Assembly (NCBI RefSeq): GCF_037392515.1
Contig: NC_090280.1
Coordinates: 19,160,001-19,224,000 of the forward strand
DNA from: Haliotis asinina
Lineage: Eukaryota > Mollusca > Gastropoda > Lepetellida > Haliotidae
Direction of reading: 5' to 3'
DNA length: 64,000 bases
Shown here: piece after piece, positions 1-12,457 of the stretch
Layout: the number at the start of each line of letters is the position of its first letter
Numbering within the stretch: the first letter of the stretch is position 1
Position numbers and translations under genes: made by a program
Notes under the pieces: generated by a model
Told to the model about the DNA's origin: nothing
Seen by the model: only the letters and a program-made list of their open reading frames with translations
Databases searched by the model: none

Positions 1-183
1 TACCGTCCCGGTTTGTCTTGTACCGACTGACCCACACAGCTGCTGTGAGTTTCCGGGGCGTGGTGAGTCCTCATTATCACCTGATCGCTCCGATTCCCTG
101 GTGTATTGAAAGGAAACGTCAATGTCGCTGACGGGGCCGTTGACGGTAAAGGTACTATAGATATGTACCCCAGGTATGTTTCT
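1..183 (-). CDS. possible partial exon, unknown protein
   Basis: On the minus strand a frame stays open for 61 codons from an acceptor-like site (gtctgtacag, just above position 183) to the window edge. The peptide is hydrophilic (it contains IYSTFTVNG and FQYTRESERSGDNEDSPR) and its codons are richer in G/C than the flanks. It could be a cytoplasmic segment of a membrane protein whose remaining exons lie outside the window. No family is recognised. A chance open frame in GC-richer DNA is the main alternative. Confidence 0.22.
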
Positions 184-1000
184 CTGTACAGACATGTAGC
201 CTAATCAAAGTCAAAATACAAAATAATTATTCCTATTTCCCCCCCTCCCCCCCACCTCCCCCCCTCCCAAAAAAAAATAAATAAAAAACGAACGCGAATG
301 TGATGGTTGTCGATCAGCTGATTGAGTGGTGCTGTGCAACACGAAATAATTCTTACAGTATGTGGTCGTTTCTTATATAACGCAATCAAATGCATCTAAT
401 TCAACACTATGACAATTCCCATGAAGAAAGCGAAACAATACTGAAAGAACAGACCGAGGGTATAGCTCTGATTTTTTTAGGCTAGGCGTGCAGCTCTATA
501 CACAGAAAATTAATGCACATGTACCTCTGTAGGCAACGACAGTTTCAGCCACAATATATGGAAGGATTTTATGATGCCGTTAGACTGATGATAAATATAA
601 TGATATAACTAATATTGAATACAGTAGGATTTCTAATGGATTATATCAACACTAGTCATTTAATTATTAACAGACTAATATAATATTAATTCGATTTAAT
701 GTATGGTGTATGTTATATCACCTTTCTTGTCATGTCATGGAGCTCAGATCGTGTTGTCTTCAATACTTAAGAAACAAAGGAACAAACATGAGGCAGCTTA
801 ATTGGACTGGCCAGTGACATGGTGAAATAGCTGAATCTGTGTGGTCATCATACATCAACGACGGGTGTTCATATTATCAATCACTGGTTGCTACATACGT
901 GTAACAAAGCAGTCAGTATCCCCAGACCTGTATATCTTCGCCATACCATTGAATTCCTCTCTATGTCTCCCTACAAACAAGACTGATGCTTCAAGTTCCT
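184..1000. other. intergenic, no gene seen
   Basis: AT-rich DNA with a C/T-rich tract followed by poly-A near 239-290. No splice-consistent coding frame or known repeat was recognised. Confidence 0.5.
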
Positions 1001-1243
1001 GCCTCCCTCTCACTGAGTTCCAGAAGAATGTGATTGATGCGTCAAGATCAGACGGGAAAACGAAGGCTGCCTCCCTCTCACTGAGTTCGAGAAGAATGTG
1101 ATTGATGCGTCAAGATCAGACGGGAAAACGAAGGCTGCCTCCCTCTCACTGAGTTCGAGAAGAATGTGATTGATGCGTCAAGATCAGACGGGAAAGCAGA
1201 AGGCTGCCCTCCTCTCATTGAGTTCGAGAAGAATGTGGATGCT
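1001..1243. repeat. 68-bp minisatellite, about 3.5 copies
   Basis: Units start at 1001, 1069, 1137 and 1206 (spacing 68, 68, 69). Each begins gcctccctctcactgagttc and contains gatgcgtcaagatcagacgg. The last unit is partial, and a degenerate echo follows near 1321-1400. Short frames here are repeat translations. Confidence 0.9.
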
Positions 1244-1754
1244 ACTTTAAAGTAAGACAAGAGAGCAAAGATTTCCCCGCGTTTTTCTGTGCTGTATAAG
1301 ACCATGATAACTGCTTAGTTCAAACGGGAAAGCAAACAAAGGATTGCCTGTCTCTCACTGACTGAGAGAATCGATACCTGCTTCAAGTTCAGACTCGAAA
1401 TCAATTGATTTTTAGCTTGTAGTTTTGTGTGTTTATACCTTTATAAAAAGTACTGTAAATTTGAACGCGTTCTCTGCAGGCCTCATAGAGTTCAGCACAA
1501 GGCAGTCAGTACAAGGTGAGATATATGGTTAACGTACATATAGTATCCGATACAGTGGATGGTACCAGTGTACACTTGCCAGTGTTACTACAGTGTTTCA
1601 GACACGGGACAGGCACCGGCATGAAAGGGTTCTTACGAGCTGTTTAGTCGCTGTTGTCAATAATACCTTAAAGGCTACGTTATGATTGAGCGGTGTTGTC
1701 CATGTGTTAAGAAAATATTTTGACTGATCCTAAGTGGTCAGTTGTTGAGTGATG

Positions 1755-1993
1755 TACTCAACGCGAAGTGTGATGGACGAATCGGCAAGTGGGAACCAGC
1801 TGTTCACAAAGGCACAGGGACATTGTTCTTGATACAACGGGAACTGTGATGTAAACACCGTCAAGTGGAAACTAACTATTGAGAACGTTGAATAACACGA
1901 ATTGTGATGAGGGAACCGTCGAATTGGGTCCAGCTGTTTAGAACAAGAGAAAAGCGAGCTGTGATGTAGGGATCGTCGAGTTGGAATCAACTA
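1755..1993. repeat. degenerate minisatellite, about 57-77 bp units
   Basis: Loose tandem units share a core like gaactgtgatg...gtcgagttggaa. The first unit carries cacagggacattgttcttga (from 1813). The last unit stops at 1993, where the inverted-repeat element begins. Its missing end reappears at 8084-8110 as a perfect 27-base copy of 1813-1839. Confidence 0.7.
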
Positions 1994-2668
1994 TACTCTT
2001 AAAAGATGTAGGGGAACTTCAGTTACTTTTTATTTACGATTAAAATATATTTAGGGGATTTATCGGAGTCAGTCAGATTTGATATAATAACAGTGAACAG
2101 TGAGTGCATCACCATTTGCACTTCCTTACAACCAGGCACTCGTGATGGGTGCTGGGTAGCGCTAAGAGCTCGCCGACGCCCCCGTAGTGGACCCCGGGGG
2201 ATATTTGGTCCACCAACCCGTTAGCCGTGGGTTGCGGCCCTGTGTCGGTGGAGGAATTGATCCTGGTGGTTGAGGGCAATAGGAGCCTGCAACCGTGTTC
2301 CTATTGCCTAACACACCACTTTGGCCCTGACTTCACCTAGACGGGTGGTAGAACTGGCCCGGTTCTAACAATCGGCTGGTCACGCCAAGCCCTGTGCATA
2401 GAATTTATTTTTGCACTTTTAACTTATTGGGTATTGGTCCTTTTGATCTGAAATGTACAAACATATATTGTTGTATTACATTGCCTAGAGTCCTATGCCA
2501 GAAGGCGGTGGCTCATGGGCCAATCTGGTAATATGGGCCTCTGAAATCTGTGGTTCTTGGGAATGATGTCATGGACCGAACCAGCCTGACATTTATTCTT
2601 TTTGTTTTCATAGCTTTTCATGTCCCAATTGCTGGAGTATAACATCCCTGTAACCCTGGTGTTGCAAT

Positions 2669-4010
2669 TTGGTTTCTACTGCTATGTCGTCCTTGTTGAC
2701 ACTCGATGGCGGGTGGGGAGCGGGGATGTCGAATTTACTTCTTTACAACATGGCACACCTACAATATGCTGGTTCTCGTTCTACAAATAAACGAAGACAC
2801 GTAGAAACAGACACAATTTCATCGTCAGATGATGAATGTCCTGAAGTTAACACTAATTCCTGGCCACGATTTCTGGTTGTGGAGGGAACTAACGGTACAC
2901 CACTGAAGATCAATCCGTTTGTTATTTCAAAATCTATAGAGGGTATTTGTGGTACTGTGAATAATGTCACTCATCTTCGTAGTGGTTGTCTGCTGTTCGA
3001 ATGTGCCACGAAACAGCAGTCTGTGAACTTGCTTACTGCTCACTACGTTGCTGATTCTGAGGTCACTGTCTCTGCACACAAGTCACTAAACACTTGTAAA
3101 GGCATTGTCCGGGATCGCTCAAAATGCCTGTCTGACATGTCAGAGGATGACATTGTTGCAGAACTCAAATCGCAAGGTGTTATTTCTGTTAAAAGTTTTA
3201 CAAGGAAAGATCATGATAAAATTGTTTCTACAAATACTTACCTTTTGACATTTGCTCTCTCTAAACTTCCAGATTCTATCAAAGCTGGATATTTCAACCT
3301 TGGAGTGGATATATTTATCCCTAATCCACTTCGTTGCTTCAAATGTCAGCAATTTGGACATGGTGCCAGGTTCTGTAAGAATGCTTCAGTGTGCTTCCGT
3401 TGTAGTGAACAAAATGACGGCTCTGATTGCACAAATGATGTCAAGTGTGCAAATTGCCATGGTAAGCACATGTCATCTTCGAAGATGTGTCCAAAATTTG
3501 AGAGAGAAGTCACAATCAATAAAATCAAGTACTCAAATAACATCTCTTTTTCAGAAGCAAAAAAACGTAGCAGATCTTTCAACTGTAACTCCTTCCGCAA
3601 AATCTTACTCTGCAGCCGTGTCTTCCGGTGCTGACAAAGTGGATAATGGCTGCCAGACTGCAATATCCTGGGTGTTGAACAAACAAATAAAATTGTATAC
3701 CATTTCTGGTGAATCTACATCGGAGACTCAGACTGAGACATCTCCGACACCTGTGACGGAGACACCTGCTGTGTCCCAATCTGCTGAGTCCCAACCAGCA
3801 ACAATCACAGAACGTTTAACGAAAAAAGAAAGGAAGTCGTTAAAAAAGAAAGAATCAAGAACTCTGAAACATGTTGAGGTCCCAGTGCCCTTGACGGTCC
3901 CTGTGGAGGTTCATAATCCATTTGAACCTTTACACATGGATATCACTCCGCAGATTAGTGAGCGGAGTAGAAACTGTCCCAGATCTCCTGTAGAACCTCC
4001 ATGTGCTAAG
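2669..4010 (+). pseudogene. LINE ORF1 (gag-like RNA-binding protein), frameshifted
   Basis: The first 300 residues contain three CCHC-type knuckles (CFKCQQFGHGARFC, CFRCSEQNDGSDC, CANCHGKHMSSSKMC), typical of ORF1 proteins of I/Jockey elements that bind the element RNA. Near 3565 the coding sense shifts frame and continues through SAKSYSAAVSSG and a Ser/Thr/Pro-rich, Lys-rich linker (TKKERKSLKKKESR) to about 4010. There it runs straight into endonuclease sequence, so the ORF1 stop and the start of ORF2 have been deleted. Confidence 0.85.
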
Positions 4011-4530
4011 GCTACTGGGGGGTCCTCTATTTTGGTGAATCATGGAACTATCCACATCACTGTTCCTCTCAATACCCCTCTTCAGGCAGTTGCAGTGCGT
4101 GTTACTCTGCATATTGTTGTCACATTGTGTTCATTGTATATTCCGCCATCATCGTCTCTGCAGCAATCTGATCTTCAGATGCTTTATGATCAACTCCCAA
4201 AACCTTGCATTATCATGGGAGATTTAAATGGTCATAATCCGCTTTGGGGTAGCAATAACACCAACACAAAAGGAGAGATGCTTGAGGATTTCTTCACCAA
4301 TTCTGAATTTATGTATTTTCAATGATAATTCTAACACATATCTTCACCCTGCCACTGGCTCATACTCCTCTCTAGATTTAACAGTTGCGGATACCAGCTT
4401 ATACAATGAATTTGAATGGTCAGTCCACGATGATCTTTGTGGAAGTGATCATTTTCCCACTATACTCACAGCCATAAACCCAAGTGATGCTGCACCGTCG
4501 TCTAGGTGGAACTTTAACAAGGCAGATTGG
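4011..4530 (+). pseudogene. LINE ORF2 endonuclease domain, N-terminal half missing
   Basis: The visible part has the motifs CSLYIPPSSSLQQ, IIMGDLNGHNPLWG and, after a frameshift near 4300, LDLTVADTSLYNEFEWSVHD followed by SDHFP. These are the late catalytic motifs of the apurinic-like endonuclease that nicks target DNA. The early Asn and Glu motifs are absent because of the deletion that fused it to ORF1. Confidence 0.8.
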
Positions 4531-6184
4531 TCTTTATTTGAGACCTTATGCACAAACAGATTAAAACCCGAAATCTTTTTAAATGCGTCTGATCCTATTC
4601 AGCTGTTTTCTGGTGAATTAAATATGATTGCTGATGATTGTATTCCCAAATCCTCTACGGTTCCACACATTCGTAAACCATGGTTTACCATTGACTGCAA
4701 ACAAGCTCAAAAAGCTAGGAAAAAGGCAGAAAAATGTTTTCGCCGGCATCCAACAGTCCATGATTTAAACCAATTTAAAATTTCAACCGCCAAGGCTCGT
4801 CGTACATTTAAACAGCATAAACGAGTCATGGCAAAACTATGTTTCCAAAATAACCTCACGAACACCTATTTCTAAGGTATGGAATATGGTGAAGAAGATT
4901 AAAGGTAAAGGTTCCAAATGTAGTGTACACCATTTTAAAGAGGGAGACAATTTTTTAACAGAAAAATCTGATATTGCTAACAAGTTAGGTGAAACATTAG
5001 CTAAACATTCCTCCTCATCCAATTATCCACCAACCTTTCAGAAGTTTAAAAATCAGCAAGAAAAAATGTCAATTAATTTTAGTTCAGATAATGGAGAGGA
5101 TTATAATGAAATCTTTTCAATTCATGAGCTCCATACTGCACTTGGGCAAGCCCATGACACTGCTTCAGGAGCCGATAATATTCATTATCAGCTCCTTAAA
5201 CATCTACCTGACTCGTGTTTAGAAACATTACTGAATATCTTTGACTGTATCTGGACTTCTGGTAATTTCCCACCATCATGGCGCAGTGCCATAATCATTC
5301 CTATTCCTAAACCTGGCCGGGATCATACAGATCCATCTAATTACAGACCAATTTCTTTAACTAGCTGTGTTTGCAAGACAATGGAACGTATGGTTAATAA
5401 TCGTCTAGTTTGGTACCTGGAAACCAACAACCTTATCACTGACATTCAATGTGGTTTCCGGAAAAATCGTAGTACCATCGATCATTTAGTACGCTTAGAG
5501 TCTTTCATCAAACATTCCATGCTAAATAAACAACATGCTGTATCGATTTTTTTCGATCTTGAAAAGGCATATGATACGACATGGAAGTATGGCATTTTGA
5601 AAGATCTCCATGATTTTGGTTTGAGGGGTCGTTTACCCCTTTTTATATCACAGCTTTTAGAAGACAGACAATTTCAAGTCCGAGTGGGGTCTACCCTGTC
5701 TGATCATTACAGTCAGGATCAGGGTGTCCCACAAGGCAGTATTTTGTCAGTAACATTGTTTAGTGTTAAGATAAACAGTTCATCAAAAGTTTTAAACGAT
5801 TCAATTGATGGATCGTTATTTGTGGATGATTTTAATATTTCTTGTCGTGGGGAAAAATATGCATACCATTGAGCGGCAACTGCAGTTGTGTTTAAACAAG
5901 ATTAATAAATGGTGTCTTGAAAACGGTTTCAAATTTTCTAAAACCAAGACTAATTGTATACATTTTTGTAGAAAGTATAAGCCGCATAAAGACCCTGAAC
6001 TGTTTCTCAATGAAACTCCCATTACAGTTGTAAAGGACGCCAAGTTCTTGGGTTTAATTTTTGACTCACATTTAACGTTTCTACCACATATAAAATCCTT
6101 CAAAACTAAATGCCTGAAGGCACTTGACTTGTTGAAAGTTGTTTCACATTCTAAGTGGGGAGGCGATCAAGCTACCCTCTTATA
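4531..6184 (+). pseudogene. LINE ORF2 reverse transcriptase domain
   Basis: RT blocks appear in order: SGADNIHYQLLK, IIIPIPKPGRD with NYRPISLTSC, CGFRKNRSTIDHLVRLE, FFDLEKAYDTTWK, QGVPQGSILS, and FVDDF where most LINEs have YADD-type sequence. The frame changes near 5850, and the thumb region continues (INKWCLENGFKFSKTKTNC, KFLGLIFDSHLTF) to 6184. Upstream (4531-4885) is the usual linker between endonuclease and RT. Confidence 0.85.
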
Positions 6185-6856
6185 ACTTTATCGATCATTG
6201 ATCCCTTTCGCAAAAGCAACCTAAAACTTTTAGATTCTGTTCACCATCAAGGTCTGAGACTTTGTCTTGGCTCTTTTCGAACATCACCTGTCGACAGCCT
6301 CTATGTCGAGGCTGATGAACCATGTCTTCATCAACGCCGTATAAAATACAATACATATAAATCCTTATTCACAGATGGATCCAAGGGTGATGGTGCAGTG
6401 GCTTGTGCAACGGTCATTGGGTCCAAAACAATCTCTTCCAGATTACCGGATCACAGCTCTATTTTCACAGCGGAAGCAAACGCCATATTAACAGCTCTTA
6501 AATATATTGAAAGACACCCCAAACATAAACAGTATGTAATCTATTCAGACTCTCTTTCTTGCCTTCAGGCTATTAAAAATCTTTCCTCCAAACATCCACT
6601 TTTAACAGAAATTATTGAACTGTTTAATAATCTTGCTACCGGCCAATACGACATCGTCTTTTGTTGGTTACCTAGCCATGTTGGCATTTCTGGGAACACA
6701 ATGGCTGATCTTGCTGCCAAGGAAGCACTCAACAAATCTGTGACACCACTTTTCATTCCATATTCAGATTATAAAGCTACCATTAGATCTTACATCCGTG
6801 ACCTGATGCAGAAGAAGTGGGACACCCAAGTAGGCATTAAAAATTACATGCAATAA
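6185..6856 (+). pseudogene. LINE ORF2 RNase H domain
   Basis: After a short RT connection segment (LKLLDSVHHQGLRLCLG, SPVDSLYVEADEP) the sequence jumps to RNase H. Catalytic residues are visible in LFTDGSKGDGAVA, TAEANAILTAL, VIYSDSLSCLQAI and WLPSHVGISGNTMADLAA, so the usual D-E-D-D set is present. The spacer that normally separates RT and RNase H is too short here (DEPCLHQRRIKYNTYKSLF), which I read as an internal deletion. Confidence 0.85.
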
Positions 6857-7161
6857 AACCATATGTCGGTTACACCTACTTGGGTTGTCAGTCCAGATAT
6901 CAAGAGGTCATTATACGACGATGTCGTATTGGCCACACCAGGTATACGCATGAATATCTTTTGAAAGCCGAGGATCCTCCGTTCTGCATCCCTTGTGATG
7001 AAATAATCACGGTCAAGCATGTCTTGCTTGACTGTGTTGAATATTCCATCACAAGGAACAATTATTTCAAATCAAGAACTATGATGGACCTTTTTACTAA
7101 CGTAAGTTCTCATTTAATTTTTGCATTTTTCAAAGAATTAGATTTGTTATCTGACTTGTAA
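6857..7161 (+). pseudogene. LINE ORF2 C-terminal Cys/His region
   Basis: This segment reads RRCRIGHTRYTHEYLLKAED, then CIPCDEIITVKHVLLDC, the C-terminal zinc-finger-like end common in I/Nimb and Jockey ORF2. It lies in a different frame from the RNase H segment. The stop at 7159-7161 looks like the true end of ORF2, followed by about 540 bases of 3' UTR. Confidence 0.8.
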
Positions 7162-8083
7162 ATATATAACCATTTTATGATTGGAAGTTGAATTAGTAAC
7201 TGAGATCGTTAGTAGAGGCTGTATCCTCGAAGGGGGTTGAAGTACCGTAAGATAATTGTCCTCCTGAGAGGGTACGTAAGTCCCAAAACATTTGAGGTCA
7301 AATTTAATCTTCCATTTTTTTGTAGCTTAGTATTTCTGTCATTTTAATTTGTGGCTAATCTTGCATACAATCTCCAGCAGCTGAGGGGATGGTGTAAATC
7401 CAGCTACGGTCTATGCAGGTAGCAAAAGTAATGTAAGTCCCCATGGCCTCTAGTATGGTGATCTATCTTCAGTTGTTGGCGATCTATAGAGTCTGTTTTT
7501 ATGGTATTGTCTGAATAGTGATGTTAGTTTTAACTTTCCAAGCTAGTTTTATTTATTATTGTGATACTCTAGTTGTTTTACTGTCCTTCGTTGACTGGTT
7601 GTTTACTAGATATATAAATTCCTCTTTTCAAGACTGTTCTCGTCACGATATGACTGCAAGATTGCCGATGTGACGTTAAATACTAACTCACTCACTCACC
7701 TTACAACCAATGCTACTGGGTATGTAGTCGCTTTTGAAAGATCATTCGTGTATGGCAAGTAATTTGCATGTGTGCGATTTTCATTTAAAAACAAATGACT
7801 AGAAACAAACACTAACAAATGTGTGATGCAAGATGAGTGTCAAAATTAATGTTCTAAGTGATTCCTCGACCTTCCAGAAAAATCGACAAAATCAAGAATA
7901 TTAATGGGACCCCATGCACGTGTACTGTGTTGTGTATGTGTATATCATGCGTTGTGTTTAGGGGTGGTAATAGAGGGGAATCGGTGGTGCGTTCATAAGA
8001 TGTCAGTCCTTGAAACGTTTGTTAACGTTTACACTTCACATCCAAATTGAAAGTTAAGGTTCCCCTACTTTTTTAAGAGTATA

Positions 8084-8110
8084 CACAGGGACATTGTTCT
8101 TGATACAACG
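8084..8110. repeat. displaced end of the 1755-1993 minisatellite
   Basis: A perfect 27-base repeat of 1813-1839, immediately after the right inverted repeat and its TA. Confidence 0.8.
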
Positions 8111-8404
8111 CGCATTCTGACAGACTAGTGGACTAGGTGAAATTTAGGCTGTATACGATGTTTGCCATCCCATCTCTTCATTGTATCTGCCAGTGGGTGA
8201 CTGCTATGGGATATTAACCTCTGGGCTGGCCCAGATACTATTATCCAAGGGAATTATCATTAATTACAGGGGCGGAGGGAATGGGGACAGTAGTGAGAGT
8301 TGAGAAGAGGAGACAGGGTTAGGAGTGCATAAAATTTAAAAGGAAGGAATCAATGAGGGAAGAATAGGGAAGTACATTGGTAAGATTTATCACAGCTGTC
8401 ACTG

Positions 8405-8560
8405 GAAGGTGAGAAGTCTAGTAGTTAAAGCGTTCGCTCGTGAAGCCAAATGCCCGGGTTCGATTCCCGACATGGATGAAATCTGTGGAGCCCAGATGTC
8501 ACCCGCCATGGTGTTGCTGAAAATTGCTAAAAGCACTCACTAATTCCACAAGTCCTAAGT
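8405..8560 (+). repeat. tRNA-headed SINE copy
   Basis: Head agttaaagcgttcgctcg and box-B-like gggttcgattcccgacatgg, then a body with gctgaaaattgctaaaagca and a CACT-type end. This is the commonest SINE of the window, with A/B-box-like promoter sequence from a tRNA. Confidence 0.8.
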
Positions 8561-9473
8561 CCAGCTTTTTTCTTAAAAATGTTTTATAACGGATCCATTT
8601 ACGTAAGGGCTAGTTGTTCATAATTGGAGTGTGTAGGTGTAGGAGTAGGTGTGGGATGTGTGTGTGGGTGTGTGTATGAGTGTGAGAATAGGTGTGGGTG
8701 TCAGACTTAAACGTTGAATGAGTGTGGAATGGCCATACGAATAAAACAATGGTACTTAAAATGCGGAATGTGCCGCTAGTGATACACTGTAAGGAGGAAT
8801 CTCACCGCCGAAGGAAATCAGATCAGGACAAGGCACCATCTGCCGGCATGTTAAATATCTCCCACACTAGATCCACTCCAGTGGTATGAATGTCTATGCC
8901 ACATGTCTTCTTTAAAACCATACATCACGTCTACCAACAATAACCACACCACGCCTCATTGCCCAGCGATACCCCCAATTACTGATCATCCACGACAGGG
9001 GCTAGCCACCATACCGATGCGGCCCCGAGCGTGAGTAAAGCACCAATTGCTCCCATGGGTCGAGGGAGTAATTGGCAAATACCGGCAGCAATGGGGAAAT
9101 GTTCGTCGTAAGTAGACGCGGGTTGCCTTGGTTCAGAGAAGTGCCAAAACAAGGATAGTTGACACACTGTTTATACTCGATGGCGTCTCCTATCAATAAA
9201 CATGTTTCTGACCTCACCATACAGCGGTAACTCCAGTAGGCTTGATGGGTCTCCCACGAGCATACCAAAATATCCAAACCGACGGAACGTAAGTCAAAGA
9301 GCAGAGAGGTGACGTGTATTCAGATCTAAACAATGAATACGCCCTTTCTAGACTCTCAGAAGTGTGGAGGTATAATATTTGCTGGCCTAAAAAGACTGCT
9401 CTTCAAAGTTATTGTTCATTGCTCTTTATTTTAAACAGATGGTTTTGTTTACGTTTTTACTTTGTTAAATCTT

Positions 9474-9508
<35 letters not shown>
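9474..9508. repeat. (GT)n microsatellite
   Basis: An uninterrupted GT run, followed by degenerate GT/GC-rich sequence to about 9545. Confidence 0.95.
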
Positions 9509-9509
<1 letters not shown>

Positions 9510-9615
9510 TACATGAGTGCATGCGTGCGTGCGCGTGTGTGTGCTTTCCCTGATTTCATCCTGAAAGTTTATTATAAGAAGAGTGAAATGGGGTGAAAAT
9601 TTAATTTTTTAAATT

Positions 9616-9755
9616 ACACCCACACCCACACCCACACCCACACCCACACCCACACCCACACCCACACCCACCACGACCCCCACACTCACATCCACACCCA
9701 CACTCACATCCACTCCCACTCCCACCCCCACCCCCACCCCCACACCAATACCACT
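9616..9755. repeat. (CACACC)n array
   Basis: Regular cacacc hexamers to about 9671, then degenerate cactcc/cacccc variants. Confidence 0.95.
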
Positions 9756-10354
9756 CAGGTATTATTTAGCGGGGCCTTAAAGCAAGTGAATACACACATG
9801 CCTATGTCTTATCTCAATTTAGCTTGTCGTTTTAGCAAGGACTTCAGCAAAGGCTGAACATCCACGCCTTCAGACAACCATATAACACGTTCAGGAGAAT
9901 GCACGACACAATTAGGAACTTGGTGACAGCCCGGAAACACACTCCCAAGACAGTTGTGATTTAATTAGGTGTTGTTCTTTCATGGTTTGATATGTGGAAC
10001 GACCAAGCAAGGAATCATTGACTGCAGACGGTGGACGACAGAGGGAGAGTTGAGGCCCTTTTGTCGTCAAGTCTTATCTATCTAATGAGGACGTTGACAG
10101 TTTAATATTGTTATGAGAGCGGTATTGTGACAGTAACCCGTTTCTTTGTTGCAGATGTAAGATTAGAGGACACTGTGTAATGAATGAAAAAGTCGCATTG
10201 GCTAAACATGCTGTAAATTCATGTCTTATAGATTCAGTAATAGAGTGAGCGAGTGTTGTTTTAGGAAGCTTTAACAACATGGAGCAGAATCCCATCAAAT
10301 CATTGTATTCATGCTGGATGTTTGGTGGTTTGTGTTTAACACTGTACTCAGCTT

Positions 10355-10558
10355 TTGTCCAGCGATATGATCTACAAATTTGTCTGGACCAGACAATCAA
10401 ATGATCAACACCATGAACCTCGATCTACACCACTGGGATACGATGACATGTGCTCATCAAGCCATCGAGTCTGACTACCTGGACCCGTTAGTCCCTTTTT
10501 TCAACAATTACGGGTCACTTAAGATCAGTTCCAACCAGGATCTTCACGGGTCTGTATT
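10355..10558 (+). repeat. dispersed repeat, family B
   Basis: Contains gtctggaccagacaatcaaa, gatcaacaccatgaacctcg and an end ...ccaggatcttcacgg. The same order (gatcaacagcatgagcatcg, then gtcagcgagcctgaccaccc) recurs across the window on both strands. No coding potential. Confidence 0.75.
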
Positions 10559-11526
10559 CATGTAGACACGTTATATTAAAATCAATACTCGGGTTTTCGT
10601 TTGAATTTCTTAAGTATCTCGTTAAATTAGCGTCTTTACCGTCTCCGCGAGAAAAAAAAGTCGCATTTCAAAATATTTGAAACTTTCTGATTATTAACTG
10701 AAGGCGCAAAGAACAATTTGTCTAATTGTCTTCTGGACAAGACAATTCAAGTAATCGACATTATTTGAACAATTTCCCACGCCGTTGAGGCACGATTCGT
10801 GCGAACCACCAAGTCAGCTCTCTGATCACCCTGTCAGTTAAATAGTCTCATACGACCAACAAAGGTTACATTGTTCACTAATGCTTAGTTTCTGATTATA
10901 CATAATTTTGATTGTAACAAACTAACGCATCTAAATTGAAAAGGAGCCCCAGGGATTCCAGAGATTCAGAACCTGAGGAAATCTAGGCCTGCTTCATTTA
11001 AGAGTTTAGCATCGCACAGAGGGCTTGGTGGTATGGAAAATAATGAGATTCGGGGACTGTAAGACAGTTGATGTTGTTAAATTGTTGTAAACTAGCTCGA
11101 AACTCGGATTTTCTGAATGTATTGACGCACGCAGTCTAAAAGGAGAATATTCTCACAAACTCAGTTCCTCTTAGTTCATAATTTGCCTCAAGATCTCCTT
11201 CAAACGCATTGGCTGTTTTCATAAATCGGTTTTAACGATGCATTGTTCCTGTTTCATTTGAATTTCTACCAGAGACGTTGTCTCGAAGATGTAATCCAAA
11301 AATCCAAAGCTTACATGTTTTTCCTTGTGGTACGTATGCCAAAATAGAGCTTACCCTAGGTTACTATTGGTAACAGATATTAATTTATATACCCTTTACT
11401 CGTATGCCCGCAACAGCATATAGCGGTAACCCGGCCCGATTTCAGATGCGTAGGTGAAACATGTACATGTTTTGCGCCCAACCATGCCATAGCACAATGT
11501 ATAGCAAGCATAGATGTCCTTGGCTG

Positions 11527-11665
11527 CAATGTCCCTGAGTAAGTGAGTAACTGTGTTAGGCCGCTAGCAGTATCACTGCACGGGACACCAGATATGAGTT
11601 TCGCACATGTGGGGAACCGAACCCGGATCTTCGGTGTAACAAGCTACCTCACCATTCCCATCTTC
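11527..11665 (-). repeat. SINE copy, reverse
   Basis: The inverted tRNA-like head gaaccgaacccggatcttcg is followed by the reversed start of the element (gctacctcacc). Confidence 0.7.
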
Positions 11666-12457
11666 TTGAAGTTTAGTATCAATTTTGAAGGGAGTTACAT
11701 TGTATTTGTTTTCAAATATCTTTCAGACTAAGAGTGGGGCTAGGTTAGGCACTCTCACTCTGATTAGCCCCGAGATCAAAATACACACAAGGTTCTCCAT
11801 TTCCCACAAGCCTTTGCAGATCACGATTTTAACCTATCAGAAGTCGAGAAAAAAGTTCACCATGACTACAACTGAGGCTGCGCCATACCAGCGTTACCTT
11901 CACTGGAAGTTCACGTCGAAAGAATGGCCATTGTATGTGAGATAATATTACCCCACCCCAAGAATGTGTAGCTATGGGGCGTGGATGCAAGACTTATTGG
12001 AGGGGGTATCCGGCTTGGCACGTGAGGGGAACGTGGGCCCGAGCAGCTGTCACAACACGCCGACATTTTGTTTTTACGAGTTCCACATGGCGAAATGGCA
12101 AAGTGTCCGTTCTTCTGCCCTTCCACGTTGACCCACATAGCAAATGTTACACACACAAGTCCATGGGTGGAAAGTGAGTGAAGGAGCTGCCTGTGTACGT
12201 TTAGGGGTCTACATAAAGGATCCCAACCTCAGAAATTGCCTACCTGTCTCATCTCGATCTGTCAACTCAACTCAGACCCTGAAGTATATATATCCAAGAA
12301 AGCCCACGCAAGTCTAGAAAATGTGGCAAGTCTAGATTTCCATAGCTTCAGGAAAATGAAGAAAGTCTCAGGGCTCCATTTCACTATATTATTTTTTTTT
12401 TCACTATGAACGTTTTTTCAGTAAAATATGTTCATTTCAGAGACTAGCTGTTAGTCT

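Larger units (their letters stand above)
2135..7698 (+). mobile_element. LINE of the I group (I/Nimb-like), near full length, decayed
   Basis: A non-LTR retrotransposon with a 5' UTR (about 2135-2668), a gag-like ORF1 with zinc knuckles, and an ORF2 with the apurinic-endonuclease end, reverse transcriptase, RNase H and a C-terminal Cys/His motif. It ends with a 3' UTR in ...gatgtgacgttaaatac and a CACT-rich tail. The duplication ccttacaacca flanks it (2124-2134 and 7699-7709), so both ends look original. Presence of RNase H points to the I group. The reading frames are interrupted by frameshifts and at least two internal deletions, so the copy is not autonomous. Confidence 0.9.
1994..8081. 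mobile_element. terminal-inverted-repeat element interrupted by a LINE
   Basis: The left end 1994-2015 and the right end 8057-8081 are inverted copies (tactcttaaaa, a 2-3-base gap, then gtaggggaac). The flanks fit a TA target duplication (1992-1993 and 8082-8083). Without the 5.56-kb LINE the element is about 0.5 kb, MITE size. No transposase fragment is visible. The host minisatellite resumes right after the right end. The superfamily is not assigned. Confidence 0.6.

Noticed and set aside
3252-3560. Plus-strand frame overlapping LINE ORF1
   Set aside because: In this part the zinc knuckles lie in the other frame; only the stretch after about 3565 is real coding sense.
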